DNA from: JALHVH01 sp963773685
Lineage (GTDB): Bacteria; Acidobacteriota; Aminicenantia; Aminicenantales; Saccharicenantaceae
Direction of reading: 5' to 3'
Assembly: GCA_963773685.1 (NCBI GenBank)
Contig: CAVZBY010000002.1
Coordinates: forward strand, 248,001 to 312,000
Length of the DNA stretch: 64,000 bases
The notes under the pieces were generated by a model, which did not search any database, was not told the DNA's origin, and saw nothing but the letters and a program-made list of their open reading frames with translations. Shown piece by piece: positions 20,711 to 30,544 of the stretch. The position numbers were made by a program, and so were the translations under genes. Within the stretch, counting starts at the first letter, position 1. Each line of letters begins with the position of its first letter.

Positions 20711-22007
20711 TCACGAGAAGTTTCTCAGGATGATGGCGGCGAGGTCGGCGATGGCCAGGTCCGTCCCTTCCTCGGACGCGGACCAGAACATGGCGTCGTC
20801 CCAGGTGTGCATGCCCTGGAGGTTCGAGCGGCCGAAGATCTCCTTCTTCTTGACGGAGCCTTTCATGTCGAACCCGTATTCGCCGACGACGATGAGGTCG
20901 GGCCCCTGCGGAACGAGCGGCCCGGAATAGGCGTCCTCGGCGCGGAAGACCTTGCGGACGACCTTCCGGCCTTCGAACTCGAGCCGTTCGAGCTTCGCCG
21001 CGATCCCGTCGAGGAGAGCGGTCCTTTCGGAAGGCTCCACCCGGCCCGCCGGGAATTTCCCCTTCAGGTTCAGGTAGATGCGGTTCGGGTCGAGGGCGAA
21101 CGCCGTCGTTCCGGGCGCGACGTCTTCCAGGCCCTTGGGAGAGGGGTTCGCGAAGGACAGGTAGCCCTCCCGTTCCAGCCAGGCGTTGAGGGAGACCTCC
21201 TGGACGATGCCGGTGAACCCGTGATCCGACATCAGATAGAAGCCCTCGTCCCCGCCCGTAAGCTTCCGAAAGGCGGCCGATGCCTTGGCGATGATCCCGT
21301 CGACCCGGCGGTAATAGTCGAGGAACGCCCGGTGATCGGGGCTGTCCTCGTCCTCGTAGGCGTTCCAAAGGAAATGGTGGAGCCGGTCCGTCCCGGTGAC
21401 GACGAGCTCGAAATAGTCCCACGGCTCGCCCCAGAAGAAATCGAGGGCCTTCTCCCGGCCGGTCGTGGTCCGGTCGAGGTCCTGCCAGAAGAACGCGGCG
21501 TCCTCCCGGGCCTTCATCGTGTCGATGTCGATGCGATAGCCCATCTTGTCGAGGGCCGCCCGATAGGTGAGGGGCTGAACGGCCCGGGCCATATCGAGGG
21601 CGACGAAGCCCGAGACGAGCACGCCGCCGATCGGGCGGGCCGGATAGGTCGAGGGCTGATTGATGACGATGCTCTTCCGGCCCATGGATCCGAGGGTGTC
21701 CCAGAAGGTCTTCGTCTTGAGGTCGCCGAAATTCGGAAAGCGCAGCTCGTAGGAGCCCGGCTTGAAGTCGGTGAATCCGAAGATACCGTGCGTCCCGGAG
21801 TTCGTCCCGGTCATGAAATCGGTCCAGGAGACCGCCGAGATCTCCGGCAGGCTGGCCCGCATGCGGTGCAGGTGCCCCGACGCGAGGAGCCCGGCCGTCG
21901 CGGGCATGACGCCTTTCCCGGCCAGGTCGCGAAGCATGGTATAGGGGACGCCGTCCAGGCCGATGACGCAGGCGCGAGGTTTCGATTTTCTTCTTGAAGA
22001 GGCTCAT
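20711..22007 (-). CDS. Alkaline-phosphatase-superfamily phosphodiesterase, no export signal (one frameshift)
   Basis: About 430 residues starting MSLFKKKSKPRACVIGLDGVPYTML once one extra A near 21984 is removed. No signal peptide or membrane helix is present, so it is probably cytosolic. The metal Asp is in IGLDG, the nucleophile region is ISAVSWTDFMTGTNSGTHGIF, GFYLMSDHGF gives Asp/His, and GMHTWDDAMF the final His. It lacks the inserted beta-domain of the two following paralogues. It is first in the minus-strand run, 5 bases from the membrane-anchored one. Confidence 0.83.
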
Positions 22008-22048
22008 GGAAGCCAATAATTATACCTGTAACGCGTCCGGTGTCAATC

Positions 22049-22113
22049 AGGGGTCAGGTCTCGACTTTTCAACTTTGGCCGGGCGAATGTTGAAAAGTCG
22101 AGACCTGACCCCT
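22049..22113. repeat. Perfect 25-bp inverted repeat (REP/MITE-like)
   Basis: Left arm 22049-22073 and right arm 22089-22113 are exact reverse complements (AGGGGTCAGGTCTCGACTTT...) around a 15-base loop. The element forms the last codons and stop region of the HD-GYP gene and fills most of the 61-base gap to the next gene. Such elements are usually mobilised by REP-associated tyrosine transposases (RAYT); none is in this window. Confidence 0.9.
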
Positions 22114-23574
22114 CGCCAGGAAGTAATCCGGGACGTTGATGCCGTACTTGTCGGGATCGAGGGCCCGGAGGATGCTCCGGGCGAAACGGCCGGTCGCCGG
22201 GTCCTTTTCGGAGAGATCGGCCATCTCGCCGTCGATGCGGTTCCCCTCCCGGTCCGTGATGAGCTTGATCCGCGGCCGGAGGGTGAAGCGGGGGTCGGGA
22301 TTGGTGTTGAAGACGATCCCGATCTCGCCGGAGTCCAGATGGACCACCGTGCCGATGGGGTAGGCCCCCATCATGTCGACGAAGGCCTTGAGGATGGCCG
22401 GATTGAACTCGGTCCCGATATGCTCCATCATCAGGCTCAGGGCCTCGGCCCGGGTGAAGACGTTCTTCCGGTAGACCCTTTTGGTGGTGATGGCGTCGAA
22501 GTAATCGACGACCTTGACGATCTTGCTGAAGAGGTTGGTCGTCTGCTTCTTGAAAGTGTGGGGATAGCCGGTGTCGTCCTCCTTGATGTGATGCTCGAGG
22601 GCGACGTGGATGGCCCGGAGGGGAAGGCGCCCGAACTCCTTGAGCTGGAGGAGCTTTTCCGCCCCCTGCGTGGGGTGCAGTTCCATGATCTCCCGCTCCT
22701 CCTCGCTCAGGCGGGCGGGCTTGTTGAGGATCTCGAGGGGGGTGTCGAGCTTCCCCAGGTCGTGGAAGAAGGCGGCCATCCCCAGGTCGACGAGCTCGCC
22801 CCGGCTGAGGCCGAGCCTCCGGCCCAGGGCGATGGAGAGCATGCAGACGTTGACGGAGTGGTTCAGGGTATATTCGTCGTAATTCTTGATGTTGGTCAGG
22901 CCGTAGACGAAGGCCTCGTTGTCGACGATGTGGTTGAAGATGGACTGCATGAGGCGCCGCGTCGTGGTGAGCTTGAGCCGCTCGTCCCTCTGGTCCTTGG
23001 CGAACGATTCCTTGAGGTGGAAGATGCTCAGGAAATAGAGGTTGGACGTGTTCTTTTCGGCGCTCGGGAAGGTCTCGTTGGGAACGACCTTCTCCAGGTC
23101 GACGCCCTCGATCCCGGCTTCGGCGACCTCGGCGGCCAGCTCCTCGAAGGTCGCATGGGCTTTCTTTTCCTTCTTGGCGAGAACGGCCATGAACCGGATG
23201 AGCCCGTCCAGGGTCAGCCCCTCTCCGAACCGGATCCCGCCGATCTCCCTCCTCCGGAACTCCTCCAGGACGAACTTGAAGATGGGGTAGTTCTGGAGGA
23301 CGAACCGGACCCGGAGCCCGTTCAGGAAAAGCGACCCCTGGCGGACGGATATGGCGGCCTGGCCTCCCGATCCGATGACCGCGGAGAGGGCATCGAACAT
23401 CAGCCGGGACTGCTCCTGGAGCATCTCGTTGTTCGGCTCGTAGAGCTTGGCGATCTTATAGACGATGTGGAACTTGACGAGCAGGTCGACCGCCGTCCTG
23501 TGGAACTGCTTGGCGTCCTTGCGGACGCCTTCGGCCGCGGCGCTTTCGGCGGGACGCTCGTTTTCGCCCGTCAC
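22069..23574 (-). CDS. HD-GYP-like phosphohydrolase with N-terminal regulatory module
   Basis: 501 residues from GTG 23574, which overlaps the upstream stop (GTGA) and has AAGGAGG 8 bases upstream. The N-terminal ~170 residues (LYEPNNEMLQEQSRLMFDAL.., SVRQGSLFLNGLRVRF..) form a module also seen in the partner gene. The HD domain follows: NHSVNVCMLSIALGRRLG, AAFFHDLGKLDTP, LHPTQGAEKLL, and HHIKEDDTGYP at the GYP position. HD-GYP proteins commonly cleave cyclic di-GMP; the GYP loop is preserved only as TGYP. The C-terminus is encoded by the 25-bp inverted repeat, so the native end was probably replaced. Confidence 0.88.
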   Translation of the reverse strand: MTGENERPAESAAAEGVRKDAKQFHRTAVDLLVKFHIVYKIAKLYEPNNEMLQEQSRLMFDALSAVIGSGGQAAISVRQGSLFLNGLRVRFVLQNYPIFKFVLEEFRRREIGGIRFGEGLTLDGLIRFMAVLAKKEKKAHATFEELAAEVAEAGIEGVDLEKVVPNETFPSAEKNTSNLYFLSIFHLKESFAKDQRDERLKLTTTRRLMQSIFNHIVDNEAFVYGLTNIKNYDEYTLNHSVNVCMLSIALGRRLGLSRGELVDLGMAAFFHDLGKLDTPLEILNKPARLSEEEREIMELHPTQGAEKLLQLKEFGRLPLRAIHVALEHHIKEDDTGYPHTFKKQTTNLFSKIVKVVDYFDAITTKRVYRKNVFTRAEALSLMMEHIGTEFNPAILKAFVDMMGAYPIGTVVHLDSGEIGIVFNTNPDPRFTLRPRIKLITDREGNRIDGEMADLSEKDPATGRFARSILRALDPDKYGINVPDYFLARGQVSTFQHSPGQS

Positions 23575-25422
23575 GGCTCCATCCTCCTTGTTGCGGCCCC
23601 AGGGGCCGAGGCCAGCCGGACCAGGGCCTCGGCGCAGGCCTCCCGGACCCGCTTCTGGCGCGCCCGGGAGCCGCGTCTCAGGGCCTCGAGGGCCGGGGCC
23701 GTGGCCATGTGCTCGAGTCCCCGGACGGCGCAAAGGCGCGTCGCGATCTCGGCCGACGAGGGGAAGAGGGACCGGCGCTCGAGCGTCCCTTTCAGGAACA
23801 GGAAGGCCTCGTCGGTCCGCGTTCTCCCGAGGAAATCGAAAATAGCCTGTTTTTCCGCGTCGCTCCGCTTCCGGAACGCGTTCGAGGAGGCCTCCGCGAT
23901 GATGGCGAGGAGCCTGGGCCGGTCGCCGAGGTACTTGAGCCGCAGGGCGGCCTGGACGCGGAGCTCCTCGTCGGGGTCCTTGAGGAAGCCGGCGAGGATC
24001 TTGTTGGCCAGGTCGTCCTCGAAGCGCCCGAGGGCATGGACGGCCTCGAGCTTGATGCCCCGGTGCTGGAAACCCAGGAAGGCCGCGAGGTACTGCGGCG
24101 CTTTCGGGTCCCGGCTGGCGGCGATGAAGCGGATGATCTCGCCGGAGAGATCGGGGCGGGAATCGTTGGCCAGGGCGGTCAGGGTCCCGAGGTCCTTCAG
24201 GTCGAGCCCCCCGACAAAGCCCATGACCTTCGCCCGGAACTCCGGATCGGGGGACGCCTCGTAGACCTCGGCGGCCAGGGGCAGGGCGCGTTCCCCGAGG
24301 AGGTCGAGATAGCCGAAGAACGCGTCGATGTCCACGCGCGGCGGACGTCTTGAAGAGCTCGCGGACGGCCCCCAGCGTCCGCTCGCTGACGACGGTCTTC
24401 AGGAAGCCGTCCAGGAGGTCCATCTTTGCCGCGTCCTGTCCGGCAAGGAACTCCCGGAGGCCCTGGACCTTCCGGACGATGAGGATCGGGACCTGGAACT
24501 TCCCCTTCTGGAGCTGGTCGAGATGATACTCCATCATGACGTCGAGGCTGGACTGGAATCGGGCCAGGTCCTTCTCCAGGTAGATGATCTCGATGATGAG
24601 GTCCAGGAACTCGTCCTCCTGCGAGATCGACCGGTTGGCATGGATGAGGTCGTTGATCTGGGCGACCTCCAGGTCGGTCAGCGAGGCCTCCTGGAAGCCG
24701 CCCTTTGGGGCCGCGTCCCCCTCGCCTGCGGTCGGCGATCCGGGTTCCAACGGGGAAGGCAGGCCCGCGTCATCCAGGTCTTCCGGGAGGACGACGATCT
24801 TCCCCGTCCGGAACTGGGCTTCGTCCACCCGGATATCGACGACCTTGGCGGCGAGCTCGGCCGGGAGGACGGGGGCGCCGGCCGCGGACCGCTCTCCGGC
24901 GGCGTCCTCCACGATCTTGTTCTCCAGATAGTTGTCCGGGGCGAAATACTGGATGTTGGGGAGGTCCCTCTCCCACATGGCGTTGACGATGTCGCTGTCC
25001 TCGGAGGGTTTCTGCGATTCGCGCTTGATGAGCTCGAGGAAATCGACGATCTCGTCCCGGTCGAGGCCCTGATAAAAGAAAAGCGTCTGCATCCCGTCCT
25101 TGAAGAAGAAGAAGGGGAGGCTCTTGACGGACATCTCGTCCCGGTAGACCGGCTTGCCGCCGAACGTGAAGGCGTACTCCTCGATCCCGATCTCGAGCTT
25201 CCCGTTGTCATCGAGGAAGGCCTTGAGCTTTCGCGCCAGGTCGTCGACGAAGCTGCGGACGCTGGCATGCTCGGAGGGGAAGATCTTCATGGCCGAGACG
25301 GTGTTGGCCGTCGCCAGCATGATCTCCCGGACGCGGTCCGTCAGCTTGGGATCGGGGGAGGCGGGGCCGGCGGGGAGGACATCCGGATTCCCTTGGAGCT
25401 TGGGGCTCATCTCAGGACTCAA
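23571..25422 (-). CDS. HEAT-repeat-like regulatory partner of the HD-GYP protein (one frameshift)
   Basis: About 620 residues. The N-terminal module (FPSEHASVRSFVDDLARKL.., EYAFTFGGKPVYRDEMSV.., FFYQGLDRDEIVDFLELI) has the same layout as the first domain of the downstream HD-GYP protein. A linker and long helices follow (DVMMEYHLDQLQKGKF). After a frameshift near 24340 come alpha-helical repeats (IKLEAVHALGRFEDDLANKI, ELRVQAALRLKYLGDRPRLL) typical of HEAT/armadillo scaffolds. There is no catalytic motif. Translational coupling to the HD-GYP gene suggests a scaffold or sensor working with it. Confidence 0.72.
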
Positions 25423-25507
25423 AGTAGATGATTTTCAACCGTTCGTCAATGATAATGACGGGCCCGGCGCCGGAGGACTCTCACGGGCGAAGCGGACGGG
25501 CCGGGGC

Positions 25508-26712
25508 TTACGGCCTTGTTTTCCGCTTCTCGTATTCGACGACCTCCGACCGCCACTTGGCGGACGGCGGGACTCCGGACCTCAGGCAGTGCTGGTCCCA
25601 GACGGCCCTGAAGGGGAGGCCCCGAAGCGCTTCCGCGAGGCGGCCGGCCGGCGTCGCCTCTTCGCTTCCGGACCGGGGCGGGGACCGGCCTCGTGTTCGA
25701 GGAGGGCGATGAGGAGCGTCTTGAGCATCGCCCTTCCGCCGGCCGCCCAGGCTCCTGCGCGGAACGGGCCGGAGCCGGAATCCTCCAAGCCGATATGGAC
25801 CCGGTCCGAGGCTCCGCCGCGGATGATCTCCCGGGCGAGAGCCAGCGTCCCGTCGTCGGGCAGTCCGTTCCGGGCGTCTTCCCAGGGGGCGTCTCCGGAG
25901 AGGCGGACCAGGACCTCGTCGGAGAACTGGAGAAGCGCCGAGATCCTGTCGGCCGCAGATTCGGCGGAAAGGCTCCGGCCGAGGCTCAGGCCGAGGAGCT
26001 TTCCCCGGCTCATGGCGTATCCCACACAAAAATCCATGGAGGCCACCAGGAACGCTTCGTCCCCCGCGGGGCGGAATTCAAGGGCGTCCTTCATCTGAGA
26101 GGGACTGTGCTCGGCCTCGAAGATCTCGTCGAGGGACTCGCGGAGGAGCTCCCTCCGAGCCCACCGGTCGAACGGGGCCTCTCCCGCCGAGCCGTCGGGG
26201 ATATGGAGGGTATGGATACAGGGGGTCTTCAGCTCGCGGCCGATGAAGGCGCTGATCTTGCGGCTGCGCCGGACATGTTCGGTCCAGAAGCGGCGGACGT
26301 CCTTTTCCCGGATGGCTCAGCGTGAATCCCGAGGCGGCCAGGGGATGCCCGTAGCACGCCGCGGCAAAGTCGAGCTTGACGCCTTCCTGTTTGGCCCATT
26401 CGACCCACCTCCGGAAATGGGCGGGCTCGAGGACGTTGCGCTCCGGCGGGCCATCGGTGGACTCCGCGTGCACGGCGCACAGCCCGAGGCGATGGGGGGC
26501 CGGGATGAGCCGGAGGGCCTCATGAAGGTCCTCGCGGAGCCCGGGAATTCCGATCGCGGGCCGCGTCGGCGCCGTCGGGTTCCGGCCGGCACTGGAGGGA
26601 TAATGGGAATACGGCCGAGGGCCGCCAGGGCCTTCTCCGTATCGATCCCGAGCGCGGCATATCGCTCGCGGCTCGAAGCATAATTCTCCTCGATCAATGC
26701 AGAATCCGACAT
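25508..26712 (-). CDS. rhaA: L-rhamnose isomerase (several frameshifts, part of active-site region missing)
   Basis: Converts L-rhamnose to L-rhamnulose in the cytosol. The start ATG 26712 has GGAGAG upstream. The N-terminus SSRERYAALGIDTEKALAAL, HFRRWVEWAKQEGVKLDFAA, GHPLAASGFTLSHP, VGYAMSRGKLLGL, ASDRVHIGLEDSGSG and the tail AVWDQHCLRSGVPPSAKW track the family closely. Frame breaks lie near 26615, 26300, 26090 and 25690. After GRIPI the expected SLHCWQGDD..GGF stretch is reduced to SLQC and roughly 30-40 residues are absent. That is either a real deletion, which would inactivate the enzyme, or an assembly fault. Confidence 0.78.
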
Positions 26713-26743
26713 CAGCTCTCCAGAATCCAAGGTTCCCGCCCCA

Positions 26744-26772
26744 TTTATAATCCGGCCGGAGGGCGCTGTCAA
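26744..26772 (-). promoter_or_regulatory. Strong sigma-70-type promoter for rhaA
   Basis: Minus-strand TTGACA (26772-26767), a 17-base spacer and TATAAA (26749-26744). The ATG is about 32 bases downstream. It lies in the divergent gap to the exonuclease gene. Confidence 0.75.
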
Positions 26773-26860
26773 GAGCCCGGCCTCTCGGATCGCGGGCGCT
26801 GGAAAAGGCCGGGTGTTTATCCTATGATAGGAGCGCGGCCCGGACGAAAGGCGCACGATA

Positions 26861-28193
26861 ATGACCCTCGACGACAAGCTGAGATCGCTGAGAAAAGAGC
26901 GCGCCGCCCGGTCCCGCTCGCGGAACGTCGAGGACGCCTGGAACAAGATCGACCGGGACGCCGGGAACCTGACCGTCAAGGAGAAGCTCGAGCGCCTCAT
27001 CAGCCTGACCGGCGGAAGATACCCGGCGAAACCTCCGGCGGCTCCGGTTTCCGGGCCCCTGCGCCGCGAGCCTTTCCGCTTCGTCGAGAACCCCTTTGCG
27101 CTCGGCACGCGCTACGGCGACGTCTCCATCGCCCAGGGGCTCGAGATCCCGGGAAAGGCGCTCGCGTTCCTGAGCCACGAGATCGGGTTCGAAGCCCTGA
27201 CCCTCGATTCCGCCCTGTTCCTCGACCTCGAGACGACGGGCCTCGCCGGCGGGACCGGGACCCTGCCCTTCCTCGTCGGCATGGGATACTACCGGGACGG
27301 AAAGTTCAAGGTCGCCCAATACTTCCTCGGCGAGATGGCCGACGAGGACGCGATGGTCCGCGACCTCTCGCGATTCATCCGGGACATGGATTTCAAGTCC
27401 GTCGTCACCTACAACGGCAAGGCGTTCGACCTCCCCCTGCTCGAGACGCGTTTCGCCATGCACCGGGAGCGTTTCCCGCTCGCCGACCTCCCGCACCTCG
27501 ATTTCCTTTTCGCCGCGCGCCAGCTCTGGAAACATCAGTACGAGAGCTGCCGCCTTTTCCACCTGGCCCGGGAGATCGTCCGGGCCGAACGGGACGAGGA
27601 CATCCCCGGAGCCGAGATCCCGCTCCGCTACTTCCAATACATCCGGACGGGAGACGAATCGCTCATCGAGCCCATCCTCTATCACAACCAGGAGGACATC
27701 CTCTCGCTCCTGGGCGTCGTCATCGCCGGGGCCCTGCTCCTGGGCCGCGGCCAGCGGCCGGACGCGGGAGAGGAGATGGATCCGTTGGACCTCGTCGGCG
27801 TCGGGCGACTCTACGAAAGCGCCGGGGACATGGAGCGGTCGGCGCGAGCTTTTCGAGCAGGCCTTGAAGCGGAACCTTTCGGGCGAGCTCTCGGTCCGGG
27901 TCCACAAGAAGCTCTCTTCGCACCTCAAGAGGAACAAGGACTGGGAAAAGGCTGTCGTCCTCTGGAAGGACCTCTCGCGACAGGACCAGCTCGATGCGTT
28001 CCGGGAGCTGGCCATGTATTACGAACACAAGGAAAAGAGATACGACGAGGCCCTTCGCGCCGCGGAGGAGGGCCTGGCGATGTCCTCGGGCCTGCCCGGG
28101 CCGCACGAACAGGACTTCCGCAAGCGCCTGGAAAGGCTCCGGGGGAAGATGAAGAGGGCGGAGGCCTGTCCGGTCCGCGGGAAAAAGCGGTGA
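26861..28193 (+). CDS. YprB-like ribonuclease-H-fold exonuclease with C-terminal TPR-like region (one frameshift)
   Basis: About 440 residues. A basic N-terminus (SLRKERAARSRSRN) is followed by the RNase H-like domain: LFLDLETTGLAGG supplies the DxE metal motif, VVTYNGKAFDLPLLE a central Asp, and LYHNQEDILSL the final Asp. This is the YprB / DnaQ-like RNase_H_2 family. An extra base near 27841 shifts the frame; the tail KAVVLWKDLSRQ..ALRAAEEGLAMS looks TPR-like. TATGAT at 26823 may be its -10. The alcohol dehydrogenase start overlaps its stop. Confidence 0.8.
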
Positions 28194-29193
28194 AAGCGAT
28201 GGTCCTCCGGGCTTTCGGCCCGGTCGAACGCGAACCCCTCGAATACGGCGATATCCCGACGCCCGAGCCCGGGCCCGGAGAGATCCTCGTAAAGGTTTCA
28301 TGCTGCGGCGTCTGCCATACCGACCTCCATACGGTCGAAGGCGAGCTCGAGGGCGTCAGCCTTCCGCGCGTCCCCGGCCATGAGGTCGTCGGGACCGTCG
28401 TCAGGGCGGGGGAGGGGACGGCAGGGCGATTCGCTCCCGGCGAGAGGGTCGGCATCGCTTGGCTTCATCGTGCCTGCGGCAAGTGCCGGTATTGCCTGAG
28501 CGGGCGTGAGAACCTCTGTCCGGATGCGCGTCTTCACGGGCCTGGGCGCCGACGGCGGGTACGCCGAGTACCTCACGGTCCCCGAAGCGTTCGCCTATGC
28601 CATCCCCGGGGGTTTCGGGGACGCGGAGGCGGCGCCGCTCCTGTGCGCGGGGATCATCGGCTTCCGGGCTCTCCGGATATCCGGGATATCGCCCGGGGCC
28701 GTACTTGGGCTGTATGGATTCGGAGCTTCGGCCCATATCGCCATCCAGATCGCAAGATACTGGGGGTGCGAGGTGTACGTGTTCTCGAGGAGCGAGGAGC
28801 ACAGGGCCCTGGCTCGGGAGCTGGGCGCGGCATGGACGGGCTCGGCACAGGACGAACCTCCGCGGAAGCTCGATGGCGGCTATCATCTTCGCGCCGGCGG
28901 GAGGCCTCGTGCCCATGGCCCTTCGCGTCCTGGATAGGGGAGGGACAGTCGCCTTGGCCGGCATCTCCATGACGCCCATCCCTGCGATGGAGTACGGCCC
29001 ATATCTCTATCACGAGAAGGTCCTCCGAAGCGTCGCCAACGCCACGCGTCAGGATGGGGCGGATCTCCTGCGGCTGGCCGCGGAGATCCCCATCCGGACC
29101 ACCGTCAGGACGTTTCCGCTGGCCCGGGCGAACGCGGTCCTGCGCCTTCTCAAAGAAGGCCGGATAACAGGCGCCGCCGTCCTGACCGTATAG
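28190..29193 (+). CDS. Zinc-dependent alcohol dehydrogenase (two frameshifts)
   Basis: About 335 residues of medium-chain dehydrogenase. GTG 28190 overlaps the upstream stop (GTGA); ATG 28199 is an alternative. [15 protein letters not shown] holds the catalytic zinc Cys, GHEVVGTVV the His-Glu, and [15 protein letters not shown] the four structural-zinc cysteines. Extra bases near 28530 and 28873 shift the frame 2 to 3 to 1. [17 protein letters not shown] is the NAD(P)-binding Rossmann turn. The form resembles AdhA-type enzymes. Physiological alcohol unknown. Confidence 0.85.
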
Positions 29194-29204
29194 TTCCAAC
29201 CTAT

Positions 29205-29231
29205 CCGGCGTCCTGCCAAACGGGACGCCGG
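29205..29231 (+). terminator. GC-rich hairpin after the alcohol dehydrogenase
   Basis: A 9-bp stem (CCGGCGTCC with GGACGCCGG) around a short loop starts 12 bases after the stop. There is no long T-run, so it may be a weak terminator or a protein-binding dyad upstream of the sigma-54-like promoter. Confidence 0.4.
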
Positions 29232-29299
29232 GTCCTTCAATACCGTCGGGGCCTTCCTGTTTCCCAGGGGAAAGAGGCGGAACGGCGGGAGTGGCTGTT

Positions 29300-29315
29300 T
29301 GGCATAAATCTTGCC
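29300..29315 (+). promoter_or_regulatory. Sigma-54-type promoter upstream of the DUF1579 gene
   Basis: TGGCATAAATCTTGCC has GG and GC exactly 10 bases apart and matches the -24/-12 consensus TGGCAY-N5-TTGCW almost completely. The ATG is 63 bases downstream. A TTTCCC/GGGAAA dyad lies about 30 bases upstream. Confidence 0.65.
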
Positions 29316-29377
29316 GCAGAAGGGGACGACGGCGCTTGGCGCCGGATGGATCATTAGTAGGATTCGAGGAGGGATTT

Positions 29378-29998
29378 ATGAACTCATCGTTAAATCGCCT
29401 GTTGGCGGTGCTTGTCGCCGTCATCCTCGCCGCGCCCCTGGCCGTCCCGGCAACGGCGGCGGCCCAGGAAATGTCCGATCAGGACAAGAAGATGATGGAG
29501 ATGATGCAGAAGTACGGCACGCCCGGGAAGCCCCATCAACTGCTTATGAAGTACGCCGGGGATTGGGAGGTCGAGATCAAGACCTGGCGCAAACCCGACA
29601 CGGAGCCCGAGATCAGCCTGGGCACGATGAAAAACAAGATCATCTTCGACGGCCGCTTCGTCAAGTGCAATTTCGAAGGGATGATGGGGGGCATGAAGGC
29701 CGTGGGGCTCGAGATCATCGGCTACGACCTCTACCAGGACAAATATGTCACGTTCTGGATCGACGGCTGGAGCACGAGCTTCGCCCTGACGACCGGGACG
29801 CTCGACGCCTCGGGGATGGTCCTCACGGAGACAGGCACCTATCCGGACCCGATGACCGCGGGCAAGACGGTACAGAAGGTCAAGAACGTGACCAAGTTCA
29901 TGCCGAAGGGGGGATATAAGTTCGAGATGTTCATGATCATGCCCGACGGGAAAGAGGTCAAAGGCATGGAGATCGTCACGAAGCGGAAGATGATGTGA
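29378..29998 (+). CDS. DUF1579 family exported protein
   Basis: 206 residues. GAGGAGGG precedes the ATG. The signal peptide is LLAVLVAVILAAPLAVPATAAA. After a Met-rich helix (DQDKKMMEMMQKY) the DUF1579 domain shows MKYAGDWEVEIKTW, FDGRFVKCNFEGMM and IIGYDLYQDKYVTFWID, a lipocalin-like beta-barrel pattern. Function unknown; relatives are secreted or periplasmic. The sigma-54-like promoter implies activator-dependent expression. Confidence 0.85.
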   Translation: MNSSLNRLLAVLVAVILAAPLAVPATAAAQEMSDQDKKMMEMMQKYGTPGKPHQLLMKYAGDWEVEIKTWRKPDTEPEISLGTMKNKIIFDGRFVKCNFEGMMGGMKAVGLEIIGYDLYQDKYVTFWIDGWSTSFALTTGTLDASGMVLTETGTYPDPMTAGKTVQKVKNVTKFMPKGGYKFEMFMIMPDGKEVKGMEIVTKRKMM

Positions 29999-30057
29999 CG
30001 CGTCGTCCGGCTCCCGATCGGCGGGCGCCGGGGGAATCGGGGGAAAGGAGAGGATAG

Positions 30058-30429
30058 ATGGACAAGGTCATCATGTTCGAGCTTCCGGTCAACAACCTGA
30101 AACGGGCCTCGGCGTTCTACAAGAAGGCCTTCGGCTGGCGTATCGACGAGTGGAACGGCTCCTTCGGCGTCGTGACCGTCCCTGAAGACAAGAACTGGGT
30201 CCCCAAGGAGAAGGGAGCGATCAACGGAGAGATGTACCGGCGGGAATCCAAGGAAGACCGGGCGCTCGTGGTCGTCCAGGTCTCTTCGATCGCGCGTACG
30301 CTGGACAAGCTGAAAAGGGCCGGCGGGAAGGTCGTCTCCGAAAAGGAGGCCTACGGCGATTGGGGTTGGTACACGCGCGTCAAGGATCCCGAGGGCAATC
30401 TCTTCGGGCTCTGGGAGCACAAGAAGTAA
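30058..30429 (+). CDS. VOC (glyoxalase/bleomycin-resistance fold) protein
   Basis: 123 residues, one VOC module. FELPVNNLKRASAFYKKAFGW is the typical first strand and helix, and VKDPEGNLFGLWE the final strand with a metal-site Glu. GGAAAGGAGAGG lies directly upstream. It follows the DUF1579 gene by 59 bases and may share its transcript. Substrate not predictable. Confidence 0.88.
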   Translation: MDKVIMFELPVNNLKRASAFYKKAFGWRIDEWNGSFGVVTVPEDKNWVPKEKGAINGEMYRRESKEDRALVVVQVSSIARTLDKLKRAGGKVVSEKEAYGDWGWYTRVKDPEGNLFGLWEHKK

Positions 30430-30484
30430 GACAGGGAATCGCTTAAGGCATTGACGTCCTCGGGGCCCATCGATTATCCTGCCC

Positions 30485-30510
30485 CTGTAGCCGCAGGCTT
30501 TAGCCCGCGT
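30485..30510. repeat. Short dispersed-repeat fragment
   Basis: TGTAGCCGCAGGCTTTAGCC and following bases form an imperfect palindrome of the GCAGGCTTTAGCCTGC type common as an intergenic repeat. Only one copy is seen here. Confidence 0.4.
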
Positions 30511-30544
30511 CTTCCTTAAGCCTCAGGTCAGCAGAGAGGAATCC

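Noticed and set aside
21994..24264. 756-codon open frame opposite the HD-GYP gene
   Set aside because: Shadow of conserved minus-strand coding; no recognisable domain.
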